Origin: Pseudooceanicola nanhaiensis DSM 18065
Lineage (GTDB): Bacteria; Pseudomonadota; Alphaproteobacteria; Rhodobacterales; Rhodobacteraceae
Assembly: GCF_000688295.1 (NCBI RefSeq)
Contig: NZ_JHZF01000016.1
Coordinates: 62,001-126,000 of the forward strand
Direction of reading: 5' to 3'
DNA length: 64,000 nt
The first letter of the stretch is position 1. The number at the start of each line of letters is the position of its first letter. The translations under genes and the position numbers were made by a program. The notes beneath the pieces were generated by a model, which had not been told where the DNA came from, ran no database searches, and was given only the letters and a program-made list of their open reading frames with translations. This document shows positions 12,475 through 21,605 of the stretch, piece after piece.

Positions 12475-14775
12475 ATGAGCCGCACGCCCGACACCCCGCA
12501 TCACGACCCCGCCGGCCAGGACGCCGACACGCCCTTCGACGACAGGCCGGCCGGTGGCTGGGGCTCGCTCAAGGGCGTCTCGCGCTTCATGGCAGAGCCG
12601 GGCCGCAAGGCCGAGGCGCTCGAGGTGCTCTCGAAGCTCAACAAGCCGGGCGGGGTGATGTGTACGGCCTGCGCCTGGACCAAGCCGGAGGGGCCGCACA
12701 AGTTCGAATTCTGCGAGAGCGGCGCCAAGGCCACCTTCTGGGAGCTGGACGGCAACCGCGCGGATGCGGCCTTCTTCGCGGATCACAGCGTTTCGGATCT
12801 GCGGGGCTGGCACGACCACGACCTCGAGAAGGCGGGCCGCCTGACCGAGCCGCTGCTCTACGACGCGGAGAGCGACCGTTACCTGCCCGTCAGCTGGGAG
12901 GCGGCCTTCGCCGAGATCGGCGCGGGCCTCAGGGCGGTCGCGCCGGAAGAGGCGGTCTTCTACGCCTCGGGCCACGCGGGGCTGGAGGCCTCGTATCTCT
13001 ACGCGCTCTTCGCCCGGGCCATGGGGCATCAGAACCTGCCGCAATCCTCGAACATGTGCCACGAAACCACGAGCGTGAACCTCAAGACCTTCATCGGCAC
13101 CCCGGTCGGAACCTGCACGCTCGAGGATTTCGACCATTGCGACGCGATCTTCTTCTTCGGCCAGAACACCGGGTCGAATTCTCCGCGCTTCCTGCACACG
13201 CTGAAGGCCGCGGTGGACCGGGGCTGCCGGATCGTCACCTTCAACCCGGTGCGGGAGCGGGGGCTGATCTCCTTCGCCGATCCGCAGAGCGCGTCGCAGA
13301 TGACCTTCGGCAAGCCGACGGAGATCTCGGAGAAGTACTTCCAGGTGCGTCCCGGTGGCGACATCGCGGTGATGGCGGGGATGATGAAATGCGTCCTCGC
13401 CGCCGAAGAGGCGCGGCCCGGGACGATCGACCACGATTTCATCCGCGACCAGACCACCGGCTATGACGAGATGATCGCCGCGGTGGCGGCGTTCGGCTGG
13501 GACGAGATCGAGGCGCAGTCGGGCCTGACCCGGGCGATGATCGAGGACGCCGCCGAGGTCTATCTTTCCGCCGACAGGGTGATCGGCATCTACGGCATGG
13601 GGCTGACACAGCACGTCCATGGCTGGCTGAACCTCGGGATGTACTGCAACCTTCTGATGATGCGCGGCAATCTCGGCCGGAAGGGAAGCGGCATCTCGCC
13701 CGTCCGGGGCCATTCGAACGTGCAGGGCCAACGGACGGTGGGCGTGGGCGAAAAGAGCGCCCACATGCCCGCGGAAAAGCTCAGGGCGCTTTTCGGGATC
13801 GACGCGCCCGAGGCCGAGGGGATGAATGCCGTTCATGCCTGCGAAGCCCTGCTGGAGGGACGCGTGAAGGCGATGATCTCGCTCGGCGGCAACCTCCTGC
13901 GCGCCATGCCGGACCGGGAGCGCATCGAGGCGGCCTGGCCCCGGCTCGACCTGTCGGTGAGCATCGCGACCAAGCTCAACCGGTCGCACCTCGCGCCCGG
14001 GCGGGTGGCCTATATCCTGCCGTGTCTCGGGCGCACCGACGAGGATGTGCAGGTGACGGGCAGGCAGTCGGTGTCGGTCGAGGATTCGCTCTCCCATATT
14101 CACGGCTCGGTCGGGATCGCGAGGCCGCCGAGCGATGCGGTCCGCTCCGAGGTGGCCATCGTCGCGGGCATCGCCGCGGCGACGCTGCCGCCGAACGACC
14201 GGCTGCGCTGGCGGGAATGGACCGGGGATTACGGGTTGATCCGAGACCTGATCGCCGAGACCTTCCCCGACGATTTCGCAGATTTCAACGCGAAGCTCTT
14301 CCAGCCGGGCGGCTTCTACCGCGGCAACCCGGTGCGCGACCTCGACTGGAAGACCGACAGCGGCAAGGCCCGGTTCACGGTGCCCACGACGCTCTCGGCG
14401 CTCGGGCAGGAGCCGGAGGCGGCGGAGCTGATGACGCTGGTGACGCTGCGCTCGAACGACCAGTTCAACACGACCATCTACGGGTTTTCCGACCGGCTGC
14501 GCGGGCTGGAGGGGAGCCGCATGATCGTGCTGGTGAACCGGGACGAGATGGCCCGGCTGGGGCTGGCCGAGGGCCAGCTGGTCACGCTGGAATGCGCCGT
14601 CGAGGACGGGGGAGAGCGCCGGGTGCCGGGCCTGAAGGTCACGGCCTACGACCTGCCGCCGAAATGCGTGGCGGGCTATTACCCCGAACTCAACCCGCTG
14701 GTGCCGCTCGGCTACCACGAGAAGAATTCGCAGACGCCCGCCTACAAGGGCACGCCGGTCCGGATCCTCGCCTGA
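12475..14775 (+). CDS. FdhF/YdeP-family molybdopterin oxidoreductase
   Basis: 766 residues, close to the E. coli YdeP length (~760). N-terminal cysteines C63, C66 and C80 suggest a short iron-sulfur site. The molybdenum-site pair C195-H196 (NMCHETTS) takes the place of the SeCys-His of formate dehydrogenase H. Bis-MGD binding stretches include FFFGQNTGSNSPR and IYGMGLTQHVHG. No Tat signal is present, so it is cytoplasmic. The substrate of this family is unsettled (formate-like oxidation or acid-stress role). The ATG at 12475 follows GGAGG. A perfect EcfG promoter lies upstream, and it faces a YegP gene across a hairpin. Function beyond the family name is inference. Confidence 0.85.
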   Translation: MSRTPDTPHHDPAGQDADTPFDDRPAGGWGSLKGVSRFMAEPGRKAEALEVLSKLNKPGGVMCTACAWTKPEGPHKFEFCESGAKATFWELDGNRADAAFFADHSVSDLRGWHDHDLEKAGRLTEPLLYDAESDRYLPVSWEAAFAEIGAGLRAVAPEEAVFYASGHAGLEASYLYALFARAMGHQNLPQSSNMCHETTSVNLKTFIGTPVGTCTLEDFDHCDAIFFFGQNTGSNSPRFLHTLKAAVDRGCRIVTFNPVRERGLISFADPQSASQMTFGKPTEISEKYFQVRPGGDIAVMAGMMKCVLAAEEARPGTIDHDFIRDQTTGYDEMIAAVAAFGWDEIEAQSGLTRAMIEDAAEVYLSADRVIGIYGMGLTQHVHGWLNLGMYCNLLMMRGNLGRKGSGISPVRGHSNVQGQRTVGVGEKSAHMPAEKLRALFGIDAPEAEGMNAVHACEALLEGRVKAMISLGGNLLRAMPDRERIEAAWPRLDLSVSIATKLNRSHLAPGRVAYILPCLGRTDEDVQVTGRQSVSVEDSLSHIHGSVGIARPPSDAVRSEVAIVAGIAAATLPPNDRLRWREWTGDYGLIRDLIAETFPDDFADFNAKLFQPGGFYRGNPVRDLDWKTDSGKARFTVPTTLSALGQEPEAAELMTLVTLRSNDQFNTTIYGFSDRLRGLEGSRMIVLVNRDEMARLGLAEGQLVTLECAVEDGGERRVPGLKVTAYDLPPKCVAGYYPELNPLVPLGYHEKNSQTPAYKGTPVRILA

Positions 14776-14792
14776 GCCCCGGGCCGTCCTGG

Positions 14793-14817
14793 CGGGGCCG
14801 CGCTTGCTGCGGCCCCG
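14793..14817. terminator. Bidirectional hairpin between convergent genes
   Basis: CGGGGCCGC (14793-14801), a 7-nt loop, then GCGGCCCCG (14809-14817) form a perfect 9-bp stem midway between the stops of the FdhF-like gene and the YegP gene. No clear T-tract on either strand. Confidence 0.55.
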
Positions 14818-14830
14818 GTTCGGACCGCGC

Positions 14831-15169
14831 TCAGGCGGTGGTCATGTCCTCGACCGTCGCCTCGGGCGCGTTCTTCATGACCGAGGCGATCCCGTTGTCG
14901 CGCGCGCTGGACGAGCTGTAGGTCTCGCTGGTGCCGATCACCTGGCCGTTCGTGGCCTTCAGGTTGAACATCGGCTTGCCGGACGCGCTGTCCTTGCGCT
15001 CGTAACGCTCGTCGACGGCCGAGTTCTTCTTGACGGAATCGATCCCGTTCAGCGCGCTGGCCTTCTGCTTGTAGCCCTCGCTCGCCAGGATGATCTCTCC
15101 GTTCCCGGCCTTGAGCCGGAACCGGTATTCGCCGGCCTTGTCGGTGTAGAGTTCGAATTTGCCAGCCAT
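14831..15169 (-). CDS. YegP / DUF1508 (UPF0339) two-repeat protein
   Basis: 112 residues made of two tandem ~50-residue DUF1508 repeats. Repeat 1 starts near residue 3 (FELYTDKAGEYRFRLKAGNG, then ILASEGYKQKASALNGIDSV). Repeat 2 has FNLKATNGQVIGTSETYSSS and RDNGIASVMKNA. These small proteins are often stress-induced, but their biochemical role is unknown. ATG 15169 was chosen because the first repeat begins two residues later; upstream in-frame codons are not conserved-looking. Confidence 0.9.
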   Translation of the reverse strand: MAGKFELYTDKAGEYRFRLKAGNGEIILASEGYKQKASALNGIDSVKKNSAVDERYERKDSASGKPMFNLKATNGQVIGTSETYSSSSARDNGIASVMKNAPEATVEDMTTA

Positions 15170-15345
15170 GCTGAGCCCTCTCCTGCATTTGTCCCTGCGT
15201 TGTTTATGCCGTCGTAACCGCCCTGTGCCAAGCAAGGATGCACGCCTGCCGGGCCGGGAGGCACGGCGGCGCGGGGTGATACGCCGTGCTCGGTGCCGCG
15301 GATTCGGCTATGCTGGGGATGAACTTGCGCGCGAGGAGGGGACCC

Positions 15346-15699
15346 ATGTACGTCGGCGCCTATGTGCTGGCCGTGAAGACGGCCGAGAAGGAGACCTACC
15401 TGCGGATCGCGCGGGAGGTGGCCGGGGTCTTCCGCGACTACGGCGCGACCCGGGTGGTCGAATGCTGGGGCGACGAGGTGCCGGAGGGCGAGGTGACGTC
15501 CTTCCCGATGGCGGTCGGGCGCGAAGCGGACGAGACGGTGCTCTTCTCGTGGATGGAGTTTCCCGACAAGGCCGCCCACGATGCCTGCATGGAAAAGAGC
15601 TTTGCCGATCCCCGGATGCGGATGGACGACGAGATGCCGCGGATCATGGACCCCAGACGCATGATCTTCGGCGGCTTCGACGCGATCCTCGACCTGTGA
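15346..15699 (+). CDS. DUF1428 (YbaA-like) protein
   Basis: 117 residues, the typical length of the family. It starts MYVGAYVLAVKTAEKE and contains the conserved FRDYGATRVVECWGDEVPEG segment and the final FGGFDAILD. The fold is a dimeric ferredoxin-like alpha/beta barrel of unknown function. ATG 15346 follows GAGGAGGGG. It is transcribed alone, divergently from the YegP gene. Confidence 0.9.
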   Translation: MYVGAYVLAVKTAEKETYLRIAREVAGVFRDYGATRVVECWGDEVPEGEVTSFPMAVGREADETVLFSWMEFPDKAAHDACMEKSFADPRMRMDDEMPRIMDPRRMIFGGFDAILDL

Positions 15700-16110
15700 G
15701 CACCGGCGACGCGATCCGGCCGGCGGCGCAGGGCTTCCTCCTCCGGGGCATCGCCGTGTCCCGCGGGCTTCTGTGCCTGCGTCGCGATGCGGTCGTGGCG
15801 CGCGGCGCCATGGTCCCTTGGCCTGGGCGCAGCGCGCGCCACCGTCGCGGATTTCCTGCCCCGGCCGGACCACGCGGGCGCGCGGTGGCGGATCGGCGGG
15901 CTGACCCTGACGACTTTGCCCTGATCCTGGTCGGCCGGCCCGAACGGAGCGGAAAGTGATGCCATCCTAAGGTATTCCACTACGGCGATGCTTGCAGTGA
16001 AGGCGGAATGTTGAGAAGGTGAAACCGCCCGCACCGGCGGGGCCGACCGTCTCCAGACGGCCCACAGAGAGACGTTCCAACTGTTCCGTCAGGTTTCTTC
16101 CTTCGACCCC
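15700..16110 (+). other. 411-bp gene-free stretch before the HWE kinase
   Basis: No gene can be supported here. A GTG-started frame (15696-15959, 87 codons) overlaps the DUF1428 stop but has an Arg/Pro-rich translation with no recognisable pattern. A perfect small palindrome (CCGTCT, 2 bp, AGACGG) lies about 60 bp before the kinase ATG and may belong to its control region. Confidence 0.4.
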
Positions 16111-17652
16111 ATGAGCTTTCTCGCCGGCTCGAGCGAGATGGCAGAGCGGACCCGCGACTTCAACTGGTCGACCCATCCATTCGGGCCGCCCGAGATATGG
16201 CCGCAATCGCTGCGCGCCGCGCTCGGCATCTGCCTCACCTCGGCCTTTCCGACGGCGATCTACTGGGGGCCCGAGTTGCGTCTGCTCTACAACGACGCGT
16301 GGTCCTCGATCCCCGGCCCACGCCATCCCGCCGCGCTCGGCGCGCCCGCGCGCGAGGTCTGGGCCGACATCTGGCATGTCATCGAACCGCAGTTCCGCAA
16401 GGTGTTCGCCACCGGCGAGGGTCTCTTCGTCGAGGATCAGATGCTGCCCATGCGGCGCTACGGGTTCGAGGAAGAGACCTACTGGAACTACAGCTTCACC
16501 CCGATCCGGGGCGAGGACGGGGCGGTGGCCGGGATTTTCAACTCGGGCAGCGAGACGACGGAGCGGGTGCTGCAGCGGCGGCGGGCCGAGTTCCTGCTGA
16601 CCCTGAGCGACGGATTGCGGCAGTCCGGGGACGAGACCCGGACACTCGCAACGACGATCCGCGAGCTCGGCACCTTCCTGCGTGCGGCGCGTGTGGCCCT
16701 CATGTCCCGCACGGGCGAGCGCGGCAGTGCCTTCGCCGCCGTCGACCAGTGGACCGACGGCGTCTTCGGAGCCTTCGACCGTGAGGTGGATGTCGACCAG
16801 CTGGGAGACCCCGGCGCGGCGCTGCTCGAGGGCCGGGTGGTCCGGCTCGACAGCGGCACAGGGGAGACCGGCGCCGAAGCGCTGCTCTGCGGGGCCTCGG
16901 CCGCCCTGCTGATCCCGTGGATGCACGACGGCCGCCTCGAGAGTGTGCTCGCCATACATTCGACGCGGCCGCGCCGCTGGACCGCCGTGGAGGTCGCGAC
17001 CGCCGAGGACACGCTCAACCGCGGCCAGACATGGGCCGAGCAGCAGCGCGCGCTGTCGCGCGAGAAGGTGATGCTGCGCGAGATCGACCATCGGGCGCGG
17101 AACCTCCTGTCGGTGGTGCGCTCGATCCTGCGGCTGACGCGGGCGGACGATGCGGAAAGCCTGCGCGACAAGGTCTCGGACCGTATCCTCGCCCTGTCCC
17201 GGACCCACACCCTGCTGGCCCGCAAGCGCTGGCACGAGGTGACGCTGGAAGATCTGATCACCCAGGAACTGGAACCCTACGGCGCACCGGAAGGGGAGCG
17301 GATCGCGGTCTCGGGACCGTCGGTCATCCTCAGCTCGGAGCGGGCCCAGTCCGTGGCGATGGTGCTGCACGAACTGGTGACGAACGCTGCCAAGCACGGC
17401 GCGCTCTCCGGGCTCGGCGGCACGCTGGACGTGGCCTGGGAGAAGCTGCCGGGCGGCGTGGTGGGCATCGACTGGCACGAGCGCGTCGATCTCTCCGAAG
17501 CCCCCTCGGCGCCCGAACGCGGGACGGGCTTCGGCTCGACCCTGCTGCCGCTGGTGGTGGAGGGGCAACTCGGCGGCACGCTGACGCGGGACTTCGCCGA
17601 TACCGGGCTGGTCTGCCGGATCACCTTCCCCGCGGCCGAGCCGGTCGAATAG
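16111..17652 (+). CDS. HWE-family sensor histidine kinase (PAS-GAF-HWE)
   Basis: 513 residues, no membrane segment. Residues ~20-155 are a PAS-type sensor (FPTAIYWGPELRLLYNDAW; ends before ERVLQRR). Residues ~160-300 look like a GAF domain. The HWE kinase core follows: phosphoacceptor H327 in LREIDHRARNLLSVV, N box LHELVTNAAKHGALS, and the WHER motif (IDWHERVD) near residue 450 that names the family. No receiver is fused. It likely phosphorylates a stand-alone or PhyR-type receiver. The signal sensed is unknown. Confidence 0.9.
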   Translation: MSFLAGSSEMAERTRDFNWSTHPFGPPEIWPQSLRAALGICLTSAFPTAIYWGPELRLLYNDAWSSIPGPRHPAALGAPAREVWADIWHVIEPQFRKVFATGEGLFVEDQMLPMRRYGFEEETYWNYSFTPIRGEDGAVAGIFNSGSETTERVLQRRRAEFLLTLSDGLRQSGDETRTLATTIRELGTFLRAARVALMSRTGERGSAFAAVDQWTDGVFGAFDREVDVDQLGDPGAALLEGRVVRLDSGTGETGAEALLCGASAALLIPWMHDGRLESVLAIHSTRPRRWTAVEVATAEDTLNRGQTWAEQQRALSREKVMLREIDHRARNLLSVVRSILRLTRADDAESLRDKVSDRILALSRTHTLLARKRWHEVTLEDLITQELEPYGAPEGERIAVSGPSVILSSERAQSVAMVLHELVTNAAKHGALSGLGGTLDVAWEKLPGGVVGIDWHERVDLSEAPSAPERGTGFGSTLLPLVVEGQLGGTLTRDFADTGLVCRITFPAAEPVE

Positions 17653-17762
17653 CCGTTCCTGCCCCGCTCTGCCCAGGCTCATGGGCCGTTGTGTCGGGGC
17701 ATTCCACCCGCGCGGCGGCTGATATAGGCTCCGGCCCGGAACAGCCTTGAAGGAGTCGCGAC

Positions 17763-20012
17763 ATGGCGGATGGCAGCGGACGGCAGACCCGGGTCACATC
17801 GAGCCACTGGGGGGCCTTCGAGGTCGACACGGAGGGGGACCGCATCGTCGCGACGCGTCCCTTCGCGGCGGACCCGGACCCGCATGACGTGCCCTCCATC
17901 GTTCCGGCGGCCGTCCACCACCGCTCCCGCGTGGCCCGGCCCTCGATCCGCAAGGGCTGGCTCGAGACCCGCACCCGCGAGGGGCGGGGCTCGGAGGACT
18001 TCGTCGAACTGCCCTGGGACGAAGCGCTCGACATCGCGGCCGAGGAGATCGACCGCATCCGCAAGACCCACGGCAACGAGGCGATCTTCGGCGGCTCCTA
18101 CGGCTGGTCCTCGGCCGGGCGCTTCCACCACGCCCAGAGCCAGGCACACCGCTTCCTGAACGCTGCGGGGGGCTATGTCGCCTCGTTCGGCAGCTATTCC
18201 ACCGGCTGCGCGCAGGCGATCATGCCGCATGTCTTCGGGGTCAATTTCATCCAGTTCCTCTACGAGCATCAGGACGGCTGGCCGACGATCCACGACAATG
18301 CCGAGACGCTGGTGATGTTCGGGGGCATCAACCCGAAGAACTCGCAGGTCAGCATGGGCGGCGTGACCGAACACGAGACCGCCGGCTGGTTCGAGAAGTT
18401 CCGCGCCAAGGGGATGCGGCTGGTCAACATCGGCCCGCAGCGCACCGACGCGCCCGAGGGCTGCGAGTGGCTGCCGATCCGCCCGGGCTCGGACACCGCG
18501 CTGATGCTGGCGCTGGCCTACGTGCTGGAGGAGGAGGGGCTGACCGACCACGCCTTCCTCGACCGCTACACCTCCGGGTTCGAGCGGTTCCGCCCCTACC
18601 TGATGGGCGAGAGCGACGGCACGCCGAAAACCCCCGAATGGGCCGCGCCGCTCTGCGAGGCCGATCCCGGGACGATCCGCGAGCTTGCCCGCCACATGGC
18701 GCGGACGCGGACGATGATTACCCTCGCCTGGTCGCTCCAGCGCGGCGAGCACGGGGAACAGCCCTACTGGATGTCGGTGGTCCTCGCATCGATGCTGGGC
18801 CAGATCGGCCTGCCGGGGGCGGGCGTGGGCTATGGCTACGGCGCCATCGGCGGGGTCGGCAAACCGCTCATCGGGCTGAACGGCATGACCCTGCCGCAGG
18901 GCGAGAACCCGGTCGGGCGCTTCATCCCGGTGGCCCGGATCGCGGACATGCTCCTGAACCCGGGCGCGGCCTACGATTTCAACGGGCGGCGCGAGGCCTA
19001 TCCCGATATCCGGCTGGTCTACTGGGCGGGCGGCAACCCGTTCCACCACCACCAGGACCTCAACCGCCTGCACGAGGCGTGGCAGCGGCCCGAGACGATC
19101 ATCGTCAACGAACCCTGGTGGACCGCCACGGCCAAGCGCGCCGACATCGTCTTCCCGGCCACCACGCCCTACGAGCGGCAGGACATCGGGCGCTCGCCGC
19201 TCGACGATTACCTCTTCTACATGCCGGCGCTGATCCCGCCCGTGGGCGAGGCGCGCGACGATTACGACATCTTCGCGGGCCTGTCCGAGCGGATGGGCAT
19301 TTCCGAGACCTTCACCGAAGGTCGCACGAGCGACGAATGGATCCCGCTGCTCTATGCCCAGTACCGCGAGAACGCGGCGGGCAAGGGGATCGAGGTTCCG
19401 ACCTTCGAGGACCTGCAGGAGCGGAACTGGATGCGCCTGCCGATCCGCGCCGAGGCGCCGAACCGCACGCTGCTCGCCCCCTTCCGCGAGGACCCGGAGG
19501 GCGCACCGCTGCCGACGCCCTCGGGCAAGCTCGAGATCTTCTCCGAGGTGATCGACGGCTTCGGCTACGCCGACTGCCCCGGCCACCCGGTCTGGCTGCC
19601 GCCGCAGGAATGGCTGGGCGCGGCCGGAGAGCATCCGCTCCACCTCGTCTCGCCGCAGCCGGGCGACAAGCTGCACAGCCAGCTCGAATGTGCGCTGGCG
19701 GATATCGAGGGCGCCCGCCCCGTGGCGCTGGCGATCCACCCCGAGGACGCGGCGGCGCGCGGGATCGCGGACCGCGAGGTCGTGAAGGTCTTCAACAGCC
19801 GCGGCGCCTGCCGGGCGCGGGCGGCCCTGACGGGCGACATCCGCAGGGGCGTGGTCGCGATGCCGACCGGCGCCTGGTTCGGCGACCCGGGCGGCAACAT
19901 CGACCCGGACGGGAACCCGAACGTGCTGACGCTGGACGTCGGGACATCACGGCTGGGGCAGGGCTGCTCGGCGCATTCGGCGCTGGTGGAGGTGGGCAAG
20001 CTGGAGGCGTGA
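17763..20012 (+). CDS. bisC: Cytoplasmic S/N-oxide molybdoreductase, BisC-like
   Basis: 749 residues of the DMSO/TMAO/biotin sulfoxide reductase family. The Mo-ligand serine is in the YGWSSAGRFHHAQ motif (S117). Other family stretches are STGCAQAIMPHVFG, AWSLQRGEHGEQPYWM, YWAGGNPFHHHQDLNRL and VNEPWWTATAKRADIVFPAT. There is no twin-arginine signal, so it is cytoplasmic, which favours biotin or methionine sulfoxide reduction (BisC) over periplasmic DMSO respiration. ATG 17763 follows AAGGAG. No cytochrome or membrane partner is adjacent. Substrate is inferred from family and localisation only. Confidence 0.8.
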   Translation: MADGSGRQTRVTSSHWGAFEVDTEGDRIVATRPFAADPDPHDVPSIVPAAVHHRSRVARPSIRKGWLETRTREGRGSEDFVELPWDEALDIAAEEIDRIRKTHGNEAIFGGSYGWSSAGRFHHAQSQAHRFLNAAGGYVASFGSYSTGCAQAIMPHVFGVNFIQFLYEHQDGWPTIHDNAETLVMFGGINPKNSQVSMGGVTEHETAGWFEKFRAKGMRLVNIGPQRTDAPEGCEWLPIRPGSDTALMLALAYVLEEEGLTDHAFLDRYTSGFERFRPYLMGESDGTPKTPEWAAPLCEADPGTIRELARHMARTRTMITLAWSLQRGEHGEQPYWMSVVLASMLGQIGLPGAGVGYGYGAIGGVGKPLIGLNGMTLPQGENPVGRFIPVARIADMLLNPGAAYDFNGRREAYPDIRLVYWAGGNPFHHHQDLNRLHEAWQRPETIIVNEPWWTATAKRADIVFPATTPYERQDIGRSPLDDYLFYMPALIPPVGEARDDYDIFAGLSERMGISETFTEGRTSDEWIPLLYAQYRENAAGKGIEVPTFEDLQERNWMRLPIRAEAPNRTLLAPFREDPEGAPLPTPSGKLEIFSEVIDGFGYADCPGHPVWLPPQEWLGAAGEHPLHLVSPQPGDKLHSQLECALADIEGARPVALAIHPEDAAARGIADREVVKVFNSRGACRARAALTGDIRRGVVAMPTGAWFGDPGGNIDPDGNPNVLTLDVGTSRLGQGCSAHSALVEVGKLEA

Positions 20013-20065
20013 CGCCTTCGCTTGCCGTCCTGCCGCCACGCCGGGCGCTGCGGGCCGGACCCCGG

Positions 20066-20542
20066 CTACCGCCGGATCAGCTCTCGCACGGTGCAGCGGA
20101 CGGACTCGCTCTCCAGCGGCATCTCCGCGAGGCTGCGCCACGCGCTCTCGTCGAAGTCGGGGAAGAAGGCGTCCGCATCCTCGACCTCCAGATCGACCTC
20201 GGTGATCAGAAGCCGGTCGGCGATGCCCAGCATCTCGCGGTAGATCCCTTCGCCGCCGATGCCGCTGATCCGCATGTGGCCTGCCGTGCGGGCCAGCTCG
20301 ATCCCCTGAGGAATCGTGGGCACGACGTGCTCGGCCAGGCCGCTGTCGCGCGAGACCACGATGTTCATCCGGTTCTTCAGCGGCTTGACCGGCAGGCTCT
20401 CCCAGGTGTTGCGCCCCATGAGGATCGCGCTGCCCGATGTCTCGCGCTGGAAGAGCTTCAGATCCGCCGGGATGTGCCAGGGGATCCGGTTGCCCTTGCC
20501 GATCGCGCCGTTCCGGGCGCGGGCCACGACCAGGGTGATCAT
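20066..20542 (-). CDS. folA: Dihydrofolate reductase
   Basis: 158 residues. It starts [29 protein letters not shown], the classic DHFR opening, with the catalytic acidic residue following [15 protein letters not shown] and the [19 protein letters not shown]-binding region are present. It reduces dihydrofolate formed by ThyA. The ATG overlaps the thyA stop by 4 nt (ATGA, 20539-20542), so thyA-folA is a coupled operon. Confidence 0.95.
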   Translation of the reverse strand: MITLVVARARNGAIGKGNRIPWHIPADLKLFQRETSGSAILMGRNTWESLPVKPLKNRMNIVVSRDSGLAEHVVPTIPQGIELARTAGHMRISGIGGEGIYREMLGIADRLLITEVDLEVEDADAFFPDFDESAWRSLAEMPLESESVRCTVRELIRR

Positions 20543-21354
20543 ACCGCCACCGCCGCCTTGATCGCGGGCGCGGGATCGTAGCCTTCGAATTCGAAATCCT
20601 CGTACCGGAAATCGAAGATCGAGGGGACCTGCCGCGCGATGCGCAGCTTTGGCGCGGGCCGCGGCGCACGCGAGAGCTGGGTTTCGACCTGCTCGAGGTG
20701 GTTGAGATAGATATGGGCGTCGCCCATCGTGTGAATGAAATCGCCGGGCTCGTGGCCTGTCACATGGGCCAGCATATGCGCCAGCAGCGCGTAGGAGGCG
20801 ATGTTGAACGGCACGCCGAGGAACATGTCGGCCGAGCGCTGGTACAGCTGCAGATGCAGCTTCCCGTCGAGCAGGCGGACCTGCCAGAGCGTGTGGCAGG
20901 GCGGCAGGGCCATCTGGTCCACTTCGCCCGGGTTCCAGGCCGAGACGATCAGCCGCCGTGAATCCGGCGTCCGGGCGATGGCCTCGACGAGGGTGGCGAT
21001 CTGGTCGACGCTGCCCGCCACCACGCGCCCGTCCTCTTCGCGCAGGACCGGGAACCGCCGCCACTGGGCCCCGTAGACCGGGCCCAGGTCGCCGTTCTCG
21101 TCGGCCCATTCATCCCAGATCGAGACGCCGTTCTCCTTCAGGTAGCGGATGTTGGTGTCGCCCGACAGGAACCACAGAAGCTCGTGCACGATGGAGCGGA
21201 GATGGAGCTTCTTGGTGGTGACGAGCGGAAATCCCTCGGACAGCGGGTAGCGGCACTGCATCCCGAAATACGAGATCGTTCCGGTCCCCGTCCGGTCCGT
21301 GGACCGGGTGCCCTGGTCCCGGACCGTCCTGAGCGCGTCGAGATACGTCTGCAT
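20539..21354 (-). CDS. thyA: Thymidylate synthase ThyA
   Basis: 271 residues, matching the usual ~264. Catalytic Cys in [10 protein letters not shown], phosphate-binding [10 protein letters not shown], and the substrate motif [20 protein letters not shown] are all visible. It makes dTMP using methylene-THF and produces dihydrofolate, which the downstream folA recycles. The 251-bp upstream gap before the OYE gene holds its promoter region; I see no other feature there. Confidence 0.96.
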   Translation of the reverse strand: MQTYLDALRTVRDQGTRSTDRTGTGTISYFGMQCRYPLSEGFPLVTTKKLHLRSIVHELLWFLSGDTNIRYLKENGVSIWDEWADENGDLGPVYGAQWRRFPVLREEDGRVVAGSVDQIATLVEAIARTPDSRRLIVSAWNPGEVDQMALPPCHTLWQVRLLDGKLHLQLYQRSADMFLGVPFNIASYALLAHMLAHVTGHEPGDFIHTMGDAHIYLNHLEQVETQLSRAPRPAPKLRIARQVPSIFDFRYEDFEFEGYDPAPAIKAAVAV

Positions 21355-21605
21355 TGCCTTCCCCTCGGCCCCTTCGTTTCACCTGGCCTCACGGCCTTCA
21401 GCACCCTCCGGCTGCCAGAGCATATAGAAGGGTTTGGCGGGCGAAGGCTACCGAAGGATCGCGGGAAATGATCACACGGCGCGGTTTCGCGACCGGTTTC
21501 GGTACGGGTCGCGCCCCTTGGGCGCCGGATGGATCGGGGCGGCACGCCGGACCGCCCGCGCATGTCGCTGCGCGGGCGTGCCCTGTCCACCGAAGGCGGC
21601 GCGGC

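Noticed and set aside
15696-15959. GTG-started 87-codon frame after the DUF1428 gene
   Set aside because: No ribosome site, Arg/Pro-rich translation, no recognisable domain.
17739-17763. GGAAC upstream of the BisC-like gene as an EcfG promoter
   Set aside because: The downstream element reads CGAC rather than CGTT and overlaps the ribosome site.
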